From contig CP070672.1 in the NCBI GenBank assembly GCA_020351895.1, positions 1,378,919 to 1,384,374 of the forward strand: a stretch of DNA of 5,456 bases. The letters run 5' to 3'. Source of the stretch: Thermoplasmata archaeon. Its GTDB lineage: Archaea; Thermoplasmatota; Thermoplasmata; GCA-020350865. A program made the position numbers and the translations under genes. The notes beneath the pieces were generated by a model. It ran no database searches. It saw only the letters and a program-made list of their open reading frames with translations, and was not told the origin of the DNA. The stretch's first letter is position 1, and the number at the start of each line of letters is the position of its first letter. Positions 1 to 4,678 of this stretch are shown one piece after another.

Positions 1-166
1 GATACTACCCAAGGATCTGGGCGCCTTTGGGCTCTCAACTCCCTCAATATTCGCGACCATCACCGAGATACCCGGCAGTATACGATTCACTTTCGTTAAT
101 GGAATGGTGCTTGTGGTGATTCTGCTTGCAGCCTCAATTGCCATCTTTCGCATGAAGGAACTGTGA
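1..166 (+). CDS. C-terminal fragment of a membrane protein, ABC-2 type permease-like
   Basis: An open frame enters from the left edge (first whole codon at 2) and ends at TGA 164-166, leaving 54 residues. The visible part is a short loop segment followed by one strongly hydrophobic helix (about residues 34-49, NGMVLVVILLAASIAIF) and a short basic tail RMKEL. A last helix followed directly by a few residues such as F-R-x-K-E-L at the stop is typical of ABC-2 type transporter permeases, which make the membrane channel of an ABC exporter. That assignment is inference from the tail alone; other polytopic membrane proteins could end this way. Base composition is more GC-rich than the plus-strand genes further right. 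The ATPase partner, if any, would lie to the left of the window. Confidence 0.55.
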   Translation, partial: ILPKDLGAFGLSTPSIFATITEIPGSIRFTFVNGMVLVVILLAASIAIFRMKEL

Positions 167-300
167 GATTGTCTAAAGGGGTGCTGCCTCATCTTGTGCT
201 TGACATGTCCATTATTCGTAAGGAGATCCTAGAGCCTATCCTCGAAGATGGACATGTCCTTTGGTGTAAACCCCTTCAGCAATTTGTCGAGTCTACTTTA
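167..300. repeat. Spacer with paired GACATGTC palindromes in an inverted repeat
   Basis: Two exact 11-base inverted arms, GACATGTCCAT (202-212) and ATGGACATGTC (248-258), are separated by 35 bases. Each arm contains the perfect 8-base palindrome GACATGTC, so the sites are also direct repeats. A weaker outer pair, AAGGGGT (176-182) and ACCCCTT (270-276), encloses them, though the spacing on the two sides differs (19 and 11 bases). The arrangement could be a two-site operator for a dimeric regulator, a folded RNA 3' end of the upstream gene, or a mobile-element remnant. No coding sequence is supported here. Confidence 0.5.
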
Positions 301-302
301 AG

Positions 303-362
303 GGGTGTATCGGTGGGGTGAAACCTGAGATGAGGGGAACTGCACAGGTGGGGGTTGAGGGT
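303..362. repeat. R0: degenerate right half of the GC-rich interspersed repeat
   Basis: The stretch GAGGGGAACTGC..AGGTGGGGGTTGAG (about 332-358) matches the right-hand part of repeat copies R1 and R3 (GGGGGAAYTGCGGAGGTGGGGG). Upstream a GGGTGT at about 303 keeps nearly the same spacing as in R3, suggesting the right half is present but decayed. The left half with the two hairpins is not recognisable. It lies upstream of the promoter of the gene at 439, the same relative position as R1 and R2. Confidence 0.55.
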
Positions 363-400
363 GTAGAAATACAGGCGGTGGAAAAAAATAAGCTGTTGTG

Positions 401-416
401 CGAAAAAATATTAATA
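401..416 (+). promoter_or_regulatory. Archaeal BRE/TATA promoter for the gene at 439
   Basis: A purine-rich CGAAAAA (401-407) is followed by an AT-only TATA-like box ATATTAATATT (about 408-418). Its centre is about 27 bases before the ATG at 439, so transcription should start at or next to the start codon. No Shine-Dalgarno match precedes the ATG, so the transcript is probably leaderless. Confidence 0.55.
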
Positions 417-438
417 TTACATTTCAAATCTATTACTC

Positions 439-1467
439 ATGAAAAAGATATATCTCTATTTCACAATGATTCTAGTACTTTTACTTATTGTAAGTCATAA
501 TGTCATGGGCCATGTACCCCGAGGAGCCGAAGAAAACGACAGCTTAGAGCATGCCATGCATATTAATGAGCCCAAGAAGTCATGGGCAATTTACCACGAG
601 CTTGAAAACAAGGAACAGGCTAGATATTATGAGCTTCATCTTGAAAAAGGGGATAGATTTTACGCGTCTCTTCTCACCCCAGAAGATGGGGACTTTTCTC
701 CTGGATTGGTAATTATGGGACCTGGATTGGATTCGATTGATTCGGCTCCTTCAAATGTGGAGGTTCCTGAGGATGTGGATGTTCTTGTACTGGAGGGGGA
801 GAAAGAAGAAGAAGCTGAGTACGAACCATTCACACCTGCAAGCAACTATTTTTTAACATCTTATGACGAGATTGTGAACGAAAGCGGGGATTATTACATT
901 GTGGTTTTTGAGAATTTCACCGGGGGTAAATATATTCTTGCGGTAGGTTACCAGGAGAGCTTCACGATAATTGAATGGCTTAAAGTGCCTATTGATCAGA
1001 TCAATATCTATATCTGGACTGGGCATAGCCCTTTGTTGATTGCGGCTCCTTTTTTGATATGGATTGTCGCAGGTATATGGTTTTTATTAAGGCGGCTGAA
1101 GCTTAACACAATAAACGTCTGGCTTACAGCCTTAGGAGGGTTGATTTACCTTGGTTCTGGGACCCTCATAGCAATTGAAATGACAATAGCCCTGACCCGC
1201 ACCCCAGCAACCGCCTCCGTAATCGTGACGTTGATATTTATTCTGATTCCGGCTTTACTAGGTATGGTTATCTTTATGAAGATAAAGAAAAATGAAAATG
1301 TTTTGGATAGGCAAAATAGAATTGTATTTGCGATTTATGGTTTTTTGGGTTTGATTTTTTGGTGCGGGGTAATAATAGGCCCCATACTCGTTCTATTATC
1401 CAGTGTTCTGCCTATTTTGTATGTTCCTAAAATGAAACCAGAAGTTAAAAAAAAGCAAGTGGAATGA
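439..1467 (+). CDS. Signal-peptide protein with beta-rich ectodomain and four C-terminal TM helices
   Basis: A 342-residue protein. Residues 1-24 form a signal peptide (MKK start, hydrophobic run ILVLLLIV, possible cleavage after NVMG). Residues 25-175 look like an extracytoplasmic beta-sandwich resembling bacterial pre-peptidase C-terminal (PPC-like) domains: an ARYYELHLEKGDRFYASL strand pair near 61-78, an acidic linker at 119-128 (EGEKEEEAEY), then SGDYYIVVFENFTGGKYILAV near 149-169. Four membrane helices follow at about 197-217, 226-247, 259-281 and 295-325. The tail is lysine-rich (KMKPEVKKKQVE). Sequons occur at N147 and N159. The layout suggests a cell-surface sensor or adhesive domain on a polytopic anchor, but no enzyme motif is visible and the function is unknown. 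The start is set by the TATA box at about 412 and the signal peptide. The stop is 4 bases from the stop of the convergent glycosylase gene. Confidence 0.85.
   Translation: MKKIYLYFTMILVLLLIVSHNVMGHVPRGAEENDSLEHAMHINEPKKSWAIYHELENKEQARYYELHLEKGDRFYASLLTPEDGDFSPGLVIMGPGLDSIDSAPSNVEVPEDVDVLVLEGEKEEEAEYEPFTPASNYFLTSYDEIVNESGDYYIVVFENFTGGKYILAVGYQESFTIIEWLKVPIDQINIYIWTGHSPLLIAAPFLIWIVAGIWFLLRRLKLNTINVWLTALGGLIYLGSGTLIAIEMTIALTRTPATASVIVTLIFILIPALLGMVIFMKIKKNENVLDRQNRIVFAIYGFLGLIFWCGVIIGPILVLLSSVLPILYVPKMKPEVKKKQVE
1447..1454 (-). terminator. T8 tract, probable terminator of the glycosylase gene
   Basis: An A8 run on the plus strand, which encodes lysines at the end of the membrane protein, is a T8 tract on the minus strand 18-25 bases past the glycosylase stop. 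Archaeal RNA polymerase terminates at such tracts without a hairpin. The terminator therefore lies inside the opposing gene. Confidence 0.5.
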
Positions 1468-1471
1468 AGAT

Positions 1472-1801
1472 TCAAACCTTGCAACCGCATTTTTTTTCTT
1501 TTAGTATTCTGATCTGTTCCATTATTGAATCCACAAATTGATTTTGCAGCTCTTTACCGGACGCAAGCCGCAGATCGAGTGGGCTATTATGTTCAAAACC
1601 TCTTTTTACCATCTCCAATGCTATGTTCTCATGCCTATTGAATAAGGCCTTGAGCTTCCCCTTCCATCTTTTTGTTTCAGGGTGATTTGAATATCCCTTT
1701 TTATCCTGGGTGATTATATTCCATATTACATGGATTTCATTGTGTTCTCCAAGTAGGTGATTTCGACATAGCTTTTCTGGAAGAATGTCCCATACTCTCA
1801 T
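1472..1801 (-). CDS. Pyrimidine dimer DNA glycosylase (Pyr_excise / T4 endonuclease V-like)
   Basis: A 109-residue protein from ATG 1801-1799. It matches the short MR(L/V)W-type pyrimidine dimer DNA glycosylase family: MRVWDILPEKLCRNHLLGEH at 1-20, KKGYSNHPETKRWKGKL at 34-50, NRHENIALEMVKRGF at 55-69, then HNSPLD. These enzymes cut the glycosidic bond of UV-induced cyclobutane dimers and nick the strand by beta-elimination. Aligned to T4 endonuclease V (NHLLGEHNE against QHLMAEYRE), E22 corresponds to catalytic Glu23 and H15 to His16. Residue 2 is Arg instead of the nucleophilic Thr2 of T4. The frame stays open to a Met at 1981, but those 60 extra residues come from repeat R1 and spacer; family members start at this MRxW, and AAAGGT lies just upstream. 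The C-terminus is KEKKCGCKV. The gene is monocistronic and convergent with its left neighbour. Confidence 0.9.
   Translation of the reverse strand: MRVWDILPEKLCRNHLLGEHNEIHVIWNIITQDKKGYSNHPETKRWKGKLKALFNRHENIALEMVKRGFEHNSPLDLRLASGKELQNQFVDSIMEQIRILKEKKCGCKV
1490..1502 (+). terminator. T-rich tract, probable terminator of the membrane-protein gene
   Basis: T8-C-T4 on the plus strand starts 23 bases after the stop of the gene at 439-1467. It is the complement of the lysine codons near the end of the glycosylase (KEKK). It mirrors the T8 tract on the other strand at 1447-1454, so each convergent gene supplies the other's terminator. Confidence 0.55.
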
Positions 1802-1829
1802 ATGATAACCTTTATCGTTTTCATATTGA

Positions 1830-1842
1830 TAAATTTTAAGGA
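1830..1842 (-). promoter_or_regulatory. Possible TATA box of the glycosylase gene
   Basis: Read on the minus strand, TCCTTAAAATTTA covers these positions. Its centre is about 35 bases before the ATG at 1801, which would give a leader of roughly 10 bases, enough for the weak AAAGGT site. A second AT-rich candidate, CATATTATATTC, lies 10-15 bases further upstream. This supports transcription starting downstream of repeat R1, and so the short form of the protein. Confidence 0.35.
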
Positions 1843-1902
1843 AAGAATATAATATGATGTCCCTGAGGTGCGGATAAGATTGAATGTCCAGTTCCCAGTT
1901 TC

Positions 1903-2034
1903 GTGTTTTTCGCTCTCCACCCAAACCTTGAACCATCAAGCCTTTGCTTAAGCCAAAGAAAGGTGGGTGTGGTTTTTGCACTCAGAGAGGGGATGGGGGA
2001 ATTGCGGAGGTGGGGGTTGAGTGGGGGAGGTTGA
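1903..2034. repeat. R1: full copy of the GC-rich interspersed repeat
   Basis: This copy shares near-identical blocks with R2 (2793-2955) and R3 (4354-4499). In order: TGTTTTTCGCTCTCCACCC; CATCAAGCCTTTGCTTAAGC; CAAAG; GGGTGTGGTTTTTGCAC; GATGGGGGAATTGCGGAGG; TGGGGG. Hairpin 1 is CTTTG..CAAAG (1942-1958) and hairpin 2 is GTG..CAC (within 1966-1982). Outer arms are CCACC (1917-1921) with GGTGG (2009-2013) and CCATC (1933-1937) with GATGG (1992-1996). The left flank (about 1878-1902) also resembles the left flank of R3 (about 4318-4353). Read on the minus strand the repeat is open and encodes MQKPHPPFFGLSKGLM.., which explains the false N-terminal extension of the glycosylase. It ends about 30 bases before the TATA box of the Fic-like gene. 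Confidence 0.85.
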
Positions 2035-2063
2035 AAAGAAAATATGCTCTTTGCATCAAAAGG

Positions 2064-2075
2064 TTTTTATTTAAG
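2064..2075 (+). promoter_or_regulatory. Archaeal TATA box for the Fic/Doc-like gene
   Basis: TTTTTATTTAAG is centred about 24 bases before the ATG at 2094, which predicts a start of transcription at or near the ATG. A GTGATGG at 2083-2089 resembles a Shine-Dalgarno site, but it would only be transcribed if initiation occurs further upstream. The same TTTATTTAAG box appears before the cold-shock gene on the other strand. Confidence 0.55.
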
Positions 2076-2093
2076 TATTAAAGTGATGGTTAT

Positions 2094-2666
2094 ATGGAAA
2101 AAACCAGAAAAAATTGTGAGACATTCAAAAACTTCTATTACCATCTCTTTGAAAGAATTAATTTTGAATATACAGAAGAAACTGGAGGAAAGATCAAACC
2201 TTACAAGGATTATGAACCCAATTTGTTGATAATCTTCTGTGGGCAATATCAAGATGAAGAAGATATTTTTGATCAATTGACAAAATTATTAAGTAGTTTA
2301 ATAATTTTACAAGCCCTACCTAATGCAAATCATCGGACTGCTTTTCGCTTTGTAGATCTTTATTTGGGCTTTTCTTGCGGGGAAAAAATGAAAACATATA
2401 ACGAGGAGAAAGGACTCTATGACTTATTTTATACTAATTCTAAACGTATAGTGGATTTTGATATAAATCATAAGTATCTTTTTGATGCAAGCTATCATGA
2501 TGTCCATCATTCCAGAGGAATAAAAGATCATCGAAAATATACCAAAGAATTAGTAGAAAAAATTGTTACAGCTCAATCTGGCATGACTGAAGCGGTTCCT
2601 TTCCAACGTTTCATCACATCCTTGTACCAGGGAGGCTCCTCCTCGAACCAAACGGGCTCCTCTTGA
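2094..2666 (+). CDS. Fic/Doc-like protein with altered catalytic motif
   Basis: A 190-residue protein. Helical residues 54-72 lead into QALPNANHRTAF (73-84), which aligns with the Fic/Doc signature HxFx(D/N)(G/A)N(G/K)RTA. Asn77, Asn79 and Arg81 of the phosphate-binding part are kept. The catalytic His is Gln73, the Phe is Leu75, and the Gly/Lys before Arg is His80. Fic enzymes transfer AMP and Doc transfers phosphate to target hydroxyls, both through that His, so this copy is predicted inactive or changed in chemistry. A His-rich patch, YHDVHHSRGIKDHRK, lies at 134-148. The last 20 residues are low-complexity (GGSSSNQTGSS) and their DNA (about 2605-2665) is much more GC-rich than the rest, suggesting an acquired tail. 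No Phd-type antitoxin gene adjoins it. The family call rests on one motif. Repeat copies flank the gene on both sides. Confidence 0.65.
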   Translation: MEKTRKNCETFKNFYYHLFERINFEYTEETGGKIKPYKDYEPNLLIIFCGQYQDEEDIFDQLTKLLSSLIILQALPNANHRTAFRFVDLYLGFSCGEKMKTYNEEKGLYDLFYTNSKRIVDFDINHKYLFDASYHDVHHSRGIKDHRKYTKELVEKIVTAQSGMTEAVPFQRFITSLYQGGSSSNQTGSS

Positions 2667-2711
2667 GTCATCATGTATTGTTATTTAGGAGGTGCTATTT
2701 AAATATTACTT

Positions 2712-2757
2712 GAATTTTTACAAAAACACCTTTACACATCCTTTTTCCTTCTAATTT
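2712..2757 (+). terminator. T-rich terminator region after the Fic/Doc-like gene
   Basis: T5 runs at 2715-2719 and 2742-2746 and further pyrimidine tracts (CTTTTTCCTTCTAATTTCC) lie 50-90 bases past the stop. They are consistent with hairpin-free archaeal termination. A GGAGGTG at about 2688-2694 has no usable start codon after it. The rest of the gene-free stretch 2667-3006 is repeat R2 and the promoter of the next gene. Confidence 0.4.
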
Positions 2758-2792
2758 CCGGTATATGGACCCGCATTTCGTTACAATCCTCT

Positions 2793-2955
2793 TGTTTTAC
2801 GCTCTCCACCCAAATCTTTCCCCATCAAGCCTTTGCTTAAGCCAAAGACAGGCGGGTGTGGTTTTTGCACCTATAAAGGGGATTGGGGGAACCCGAAAGG
2901 TTGGTTACGAGAGTGGTTGACGTGTGGCTGAGATTGAATAGAGGGGGTAGGGGTA
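2793..2955. repeat. R2: full copy of the GC-rich interspersed repeat
   Basis: The left part (2793-2871) is close to identical to R3: TGTTTTACGCTCTCCACC, CTTTCCCCATCAAGCC, hairpin 1 CTTTGCTTAAGCCAAAG (2831-2847), ACAGGC, hairpin 2 GGTGTGGTTTTTGCACC (2855-2871). The right part has diverged (GATTGGGGGAACCCG, then an irregular G-rich run to GGGGGTAGGGG at about 2943-2953). The outer pairing is kept by CTCTC (2802-2806) with GAGAG (about 2909-2913). It abuts the TATA box of the gene at 3007 with only about 10 bases between. Confidence 0.85.
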
Positions 2956-2965
2956 TATCTAAAAA

Positions 2966-3003
2966 GTTATATAAACATTAAATGCGATAGTGAAACGGGT
3001 GAT
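2966..3003 (+). promoter_or_regulatory. TATA box and ribosome binding site of the coiled-coil surface protein
   Basis: GTTATATAAA (2966-2975) is a good archaeal TATA box. About 25 bases downstream of it lies GGGTGAT (2997-3003), complementary to the archaeal 16S rRNA 3' end and 3 bases before a GTG codon at 3007. Transcript start and ribosome site thus nearly coincide, giving a very short leader. This site decides in favour of the GTG start. Confidence 0.65.
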
Positions 3004-3006
3004 ATT

Positions 3007-4278
3007 GTGAAAATAAGAGGAAGGCTGTTAATAGCCCTATCAATAATAGGAATTTTAAGTTGTGTAGCATTACCAAGTGTGAATGCAGAGACTTTTGATA
3101 TTGGTGAAAAAATCTCGGAGTCAGATTCCGATTCCGGTAACAATCGATTGTATTACTTCGATTCTGGATGTATGATAAGAACAAACCAAGACTATATAGA
3201 TTATATACCATTAATATTGGATGGAAATGAAAGTACAGGTATAGATCATGACTTTGGTCCGGGTCATGATAAATTGACATTTTATTTAGTGTTTCAATAT
3301 CCATGTAATGTTAGCAATATTACTTTTAAACCAGTATTCCATGGAAATGCTTCAAAATACGTGGGTCAAAACTTTTTAATTTACATTGATTCGGTGGAAA
3401 TGTGGCTTAATTTACCATATGCTGAAAATAAAACCATTCATATAAACGGAACAATAAATACAATTAGATTATGGTTAGATAGTAATGGAACAAATCATTT
3501 TTACTTTAATGATGTGATTATAAATTATACTCCAACTCCTTCAAACTTTAGTGAAGTAATTCAGGCTATTGATGATCTCAAGATTACCGTTAATTCCCTT
3601 CAAAACCAGATAAATAATCTTAACTGGCAAATTGATGTACTTAATAACAGGACAAGTGAAATGAATAACACAATTAATGAACTAAACCAGACTCAGCAGC
3701 AGATTTTAGAGAATATCACCAATATATGGTCGAACTATAACCAATTAAATGGCTCTGTCATGAATTTAATCAAAGAAATCGAGGACCTCAACATTACCAC
3801 AGATGAGAACATAACTCTGATCAAAAATAATTTGACTTTAATCGGAACTGATATTTATAACTTATACCAGTCAATAGATAACTTAACTATTAATGAAACC
3901 CAACTTAATGAAATCCAATATTTGATTGATGATATTACTCAGGATATACACAACCTGAGCGATAACATCACCGTGATTAAAAGCACTATCCCCTCTGAAT
4001 ATGATGATACCGTCCTCACGAATCGTGTTTTCCAGCTCGAATCTGATAATATGGCCCTTAATACCGAAATAGAGAACCTGACAACAGAGATAGAGAACCT
4101 GAATGAAGAAATAGAAAAACTTAAAGATGATAAAGGCGAGCCAGATAATTTTGTTGCATTTGGAGCATTTATATTGGGGATCCTTGGTATTCTCATAGCC
4201 ATAGTAGCTATAATTATTGCTTCTAGAAAATTGGGTGAAAAAACGCCGCCTTCAGATAAGGAAGAGTCTGAAGAGTAA
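3007..4278 (+). CDS. Secreted N-glycosylation-rich coiled-coil protein with C-terminal membrane anchor
   Basis: A 423-residue protein with a GTG start. Residues 1-27 form a signal peptide (MKIRGR, hydrophobic core, cleavage likely after SVNA). Residues 28-175 form a probable beta-rich globular head with one cysteine pair (C55, C100). About 185-375 is a long coiled coil with heptad spacing and many Asn in core-like positions (LQNQINNLNWQI), possibly broken at TIPSEYDD (327-334). Residues 383-406 form one membrane helix, followed by a short charged tail ending DKEESEE. I count about 22 N-x-S/T sequons spread over head and stalk, so the mature protein is predicted to be a glycosylated stalk standing on the cell surface. 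The architecture recalls archaeal surface or S-layer-associated fibre proteins, but I do not recognise a specific family. Candidate roles are cell-wall spacer, adhesin or phage receptor (inference). The gene is flanked by repeats R2 and R3 and has its own promoter. Confidence 0.85.
   Translation: MKIRGRLLIALSIIGILSCVALPSVNAETFDIGEKISESDSDSGNNRLYYFDSGCMIRTNQDYIDYIPLILDGNESTGIDHDFGPGHDKLTFYLVFQYPCNVSNITFKPVFHGNASKYVGQNFLIYIDSVEMWLNLPYAENKTIHINGTINTIRLWLDSNGTNHFYFNDVIINYTPTPSNFSEVIQAIDDLKITVNSLQNQINNLNWQIDVLNNRTSEMNNTINELNQTQQQILENITNIWSNYNQLNGSVMNLIKEIEDLNITTDENITLIKNNLTLIGTDIYNLYQSIDNLTINETQLNEIQYLIDDITQDIHNLSDNITVIKSTIPSEYDDTVLTNRVFQLESDNMALNTEIENLTTEIENLNEEIEKLKDDKGEPDNFVAFGAFILGILGILIAIVAIIIASRKLGEKTPPSDKEESEE
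4066..4128 (+). repeat. 21-base tandem repeat encoding heptads
   Basis: The DNA repeats GARATAGAGAACCTGAnnnnA about 2.7 times, encoding EIENLTT, EIENLNE and EIEKLKD. The unit is exactly one coiled-coil heptad. The first two units share nearly identical bases and not only similar residues, so the stalk has been lengthened recently by tandem duplication. Confidence 0.7.
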
Positions 4279-4353
4279 ATCCATTCTGAGGAGAATAAAA
4301 ATAAGACTAATGAAGAAGATTCTTGATGTTCAGCTTCCAGTCCCCATCCCCAT

Positions 4354-4499
4354 GTTCAACACTCCCCACCCAAACCTTTCCCCATCAAACCTTTGCTTTT
4401 GCCAAAGACAGGCGGGTGTGGTTTTTGCACCTCGAAAGGGATGGGGGAACTGCGGAGGTGGGGGCTGGGGTGAGATGGGATGGGAAGGAGGGGTTGGGA
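4354..4499. repeat. R3: full copy of the GC-rich interspersed repeat, with G-quadruplex motif
   Basis: The outer arms pair as CCCCACC (4364-4370) with GGTGGGG (4457-4463) and CCCCATC (4380-4386) with GATGGGG (4440-4446). Inside them are hairpin 1 CTTTGCTTTTGCCAAAG (4391-4407) and hairpin 2 GGTGTGGTTTTTGCACC (4415-4431). The right part has G-runs at 4460-4464, 4467-4470, 4477-4479 and 4482-4484 with loops of 2, 6 and 2 bases, a canonical quadruplex pattern, plus two further runs to 4498. The segment to the left (about 4318-4353) also resembles the left flank of R1. It follows the surface-protein gene. All open frames across it on either strand are repeat translation and not genes. Confidence 0.85.
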
Positions 4500-4546
4500 A
4501 TTGAAAATCAGAAAAATTATATCTAGACATATGAATTGTAAATTCA

Positions 4547-4606
4547 ATGAATATGATGATAGCCGAAGTTTGGGTGTGTGCAAACAAAAAAATTAGGGAG
4601 AAATAA
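4547..4606 (+). CDS. Possible 19-residue small ORF downstream of R3
   Basis: ATG 4547 opens a short frame, MNMMIAEVWVCANKKIREK, ending at TAA 4604-4606. An AATTATATCTAG TATA-like box (about 4514-4525) is centred about 27 bases before the ATG, the spacing seen before the leaderless genes of this window. R3 lies just upstream, as R0-R2 do for the other plus-strand genes. The small palindrome TGAATT-GTA-AATTCA (4532-4546) lies between box and start. There is no homology evidence; it may be the stub of a lost gene or chance. Confidence 0.2.
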   Translation: MNMMIAEVWVCANKKIREK

Positions 4607-4647
4607 ATCTACTATACACGAAGCAAGTTCGTAATTTTCTTTACAAG

Positions 4648-4663
4648 TAAAAAAGAAAGAAAG
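4648..4663 (-). terminator. T-rich terminator of the 40-residue zinc-binding protein gene
   Basis: On the minus strand the sequence reads CTTTCTTTCTTTTTTAC, starting 16 bases after the TAA at 4681-4679. There is no GC-rich hairpin, as expected for an archaeal terminator. The gene-free plus-strand stretch 4279-4678 otherwise holds only R3, the possible small ORF and AT-rich sequence. Confidence 0.5.
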
Positions 4664-4678
4664 GCTCTTTTCTTACAA

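Noticed and set aside
318..500. 60-codon frame starting at GTG 318
   Set aside because: It begins in repeat R0, crosses the promoter of the gene at 439 and overlaps its signal-peptide codons out of frame.
660..845. Minus-strand Ser-rich frame opposite the membrane-protein gene
   Set aside because: Low-complexity shadow of the acidic ectodomain codons on the other strand.
1802..1981. N-terminal 60 residues of the long glycosylase frame as a real domain
   Set aside because: They translate repeat R1 plus spacer. Family members begin at MRxW, and a promoter-like box lies inside the stretch.
2044..2276. Alternative frames on both strands overlapping the Fic-like gene start
   Set aside because: Out-of-frame shadows; the frame at 2094 has the better promoter spacing and the Fic motif.
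2640..2670. tRNA-like T-arm (GGTTCGA on the minus strand)
   Set aside because: No flanking 5-base T-stem, acceptor stem or CCA end can be built around it.
2978..3304. 108-codon minus-strand frame opposite the surface-protein start
   Set aside because: It opposes a gene with signal peptide, promoter and ribosome site; its His/Tyr-rich composition is the complement of that coding sequence.
3939..4202. Minus-strand frame rich in S-F-R-F-S-I-S-V
   Set aside because: It is the complement of the heptad-encoding tandem repeat, so its repetition is inherited from the coiled coil.
1903..4499. CRISPR array
   Set aside because: The repeats are over 100 bases, widely and irregularly spaced with genes between, and no short regular repeat-spacer pattern exists.
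4323..4587. Several overlapping open frames across R3 on both strands
   Set aside because: The GC-rich repeat lacks stops, so frames stay open by composition. The peptides are repeat translation shared with R1, with no ribosome sites or protein-like features.
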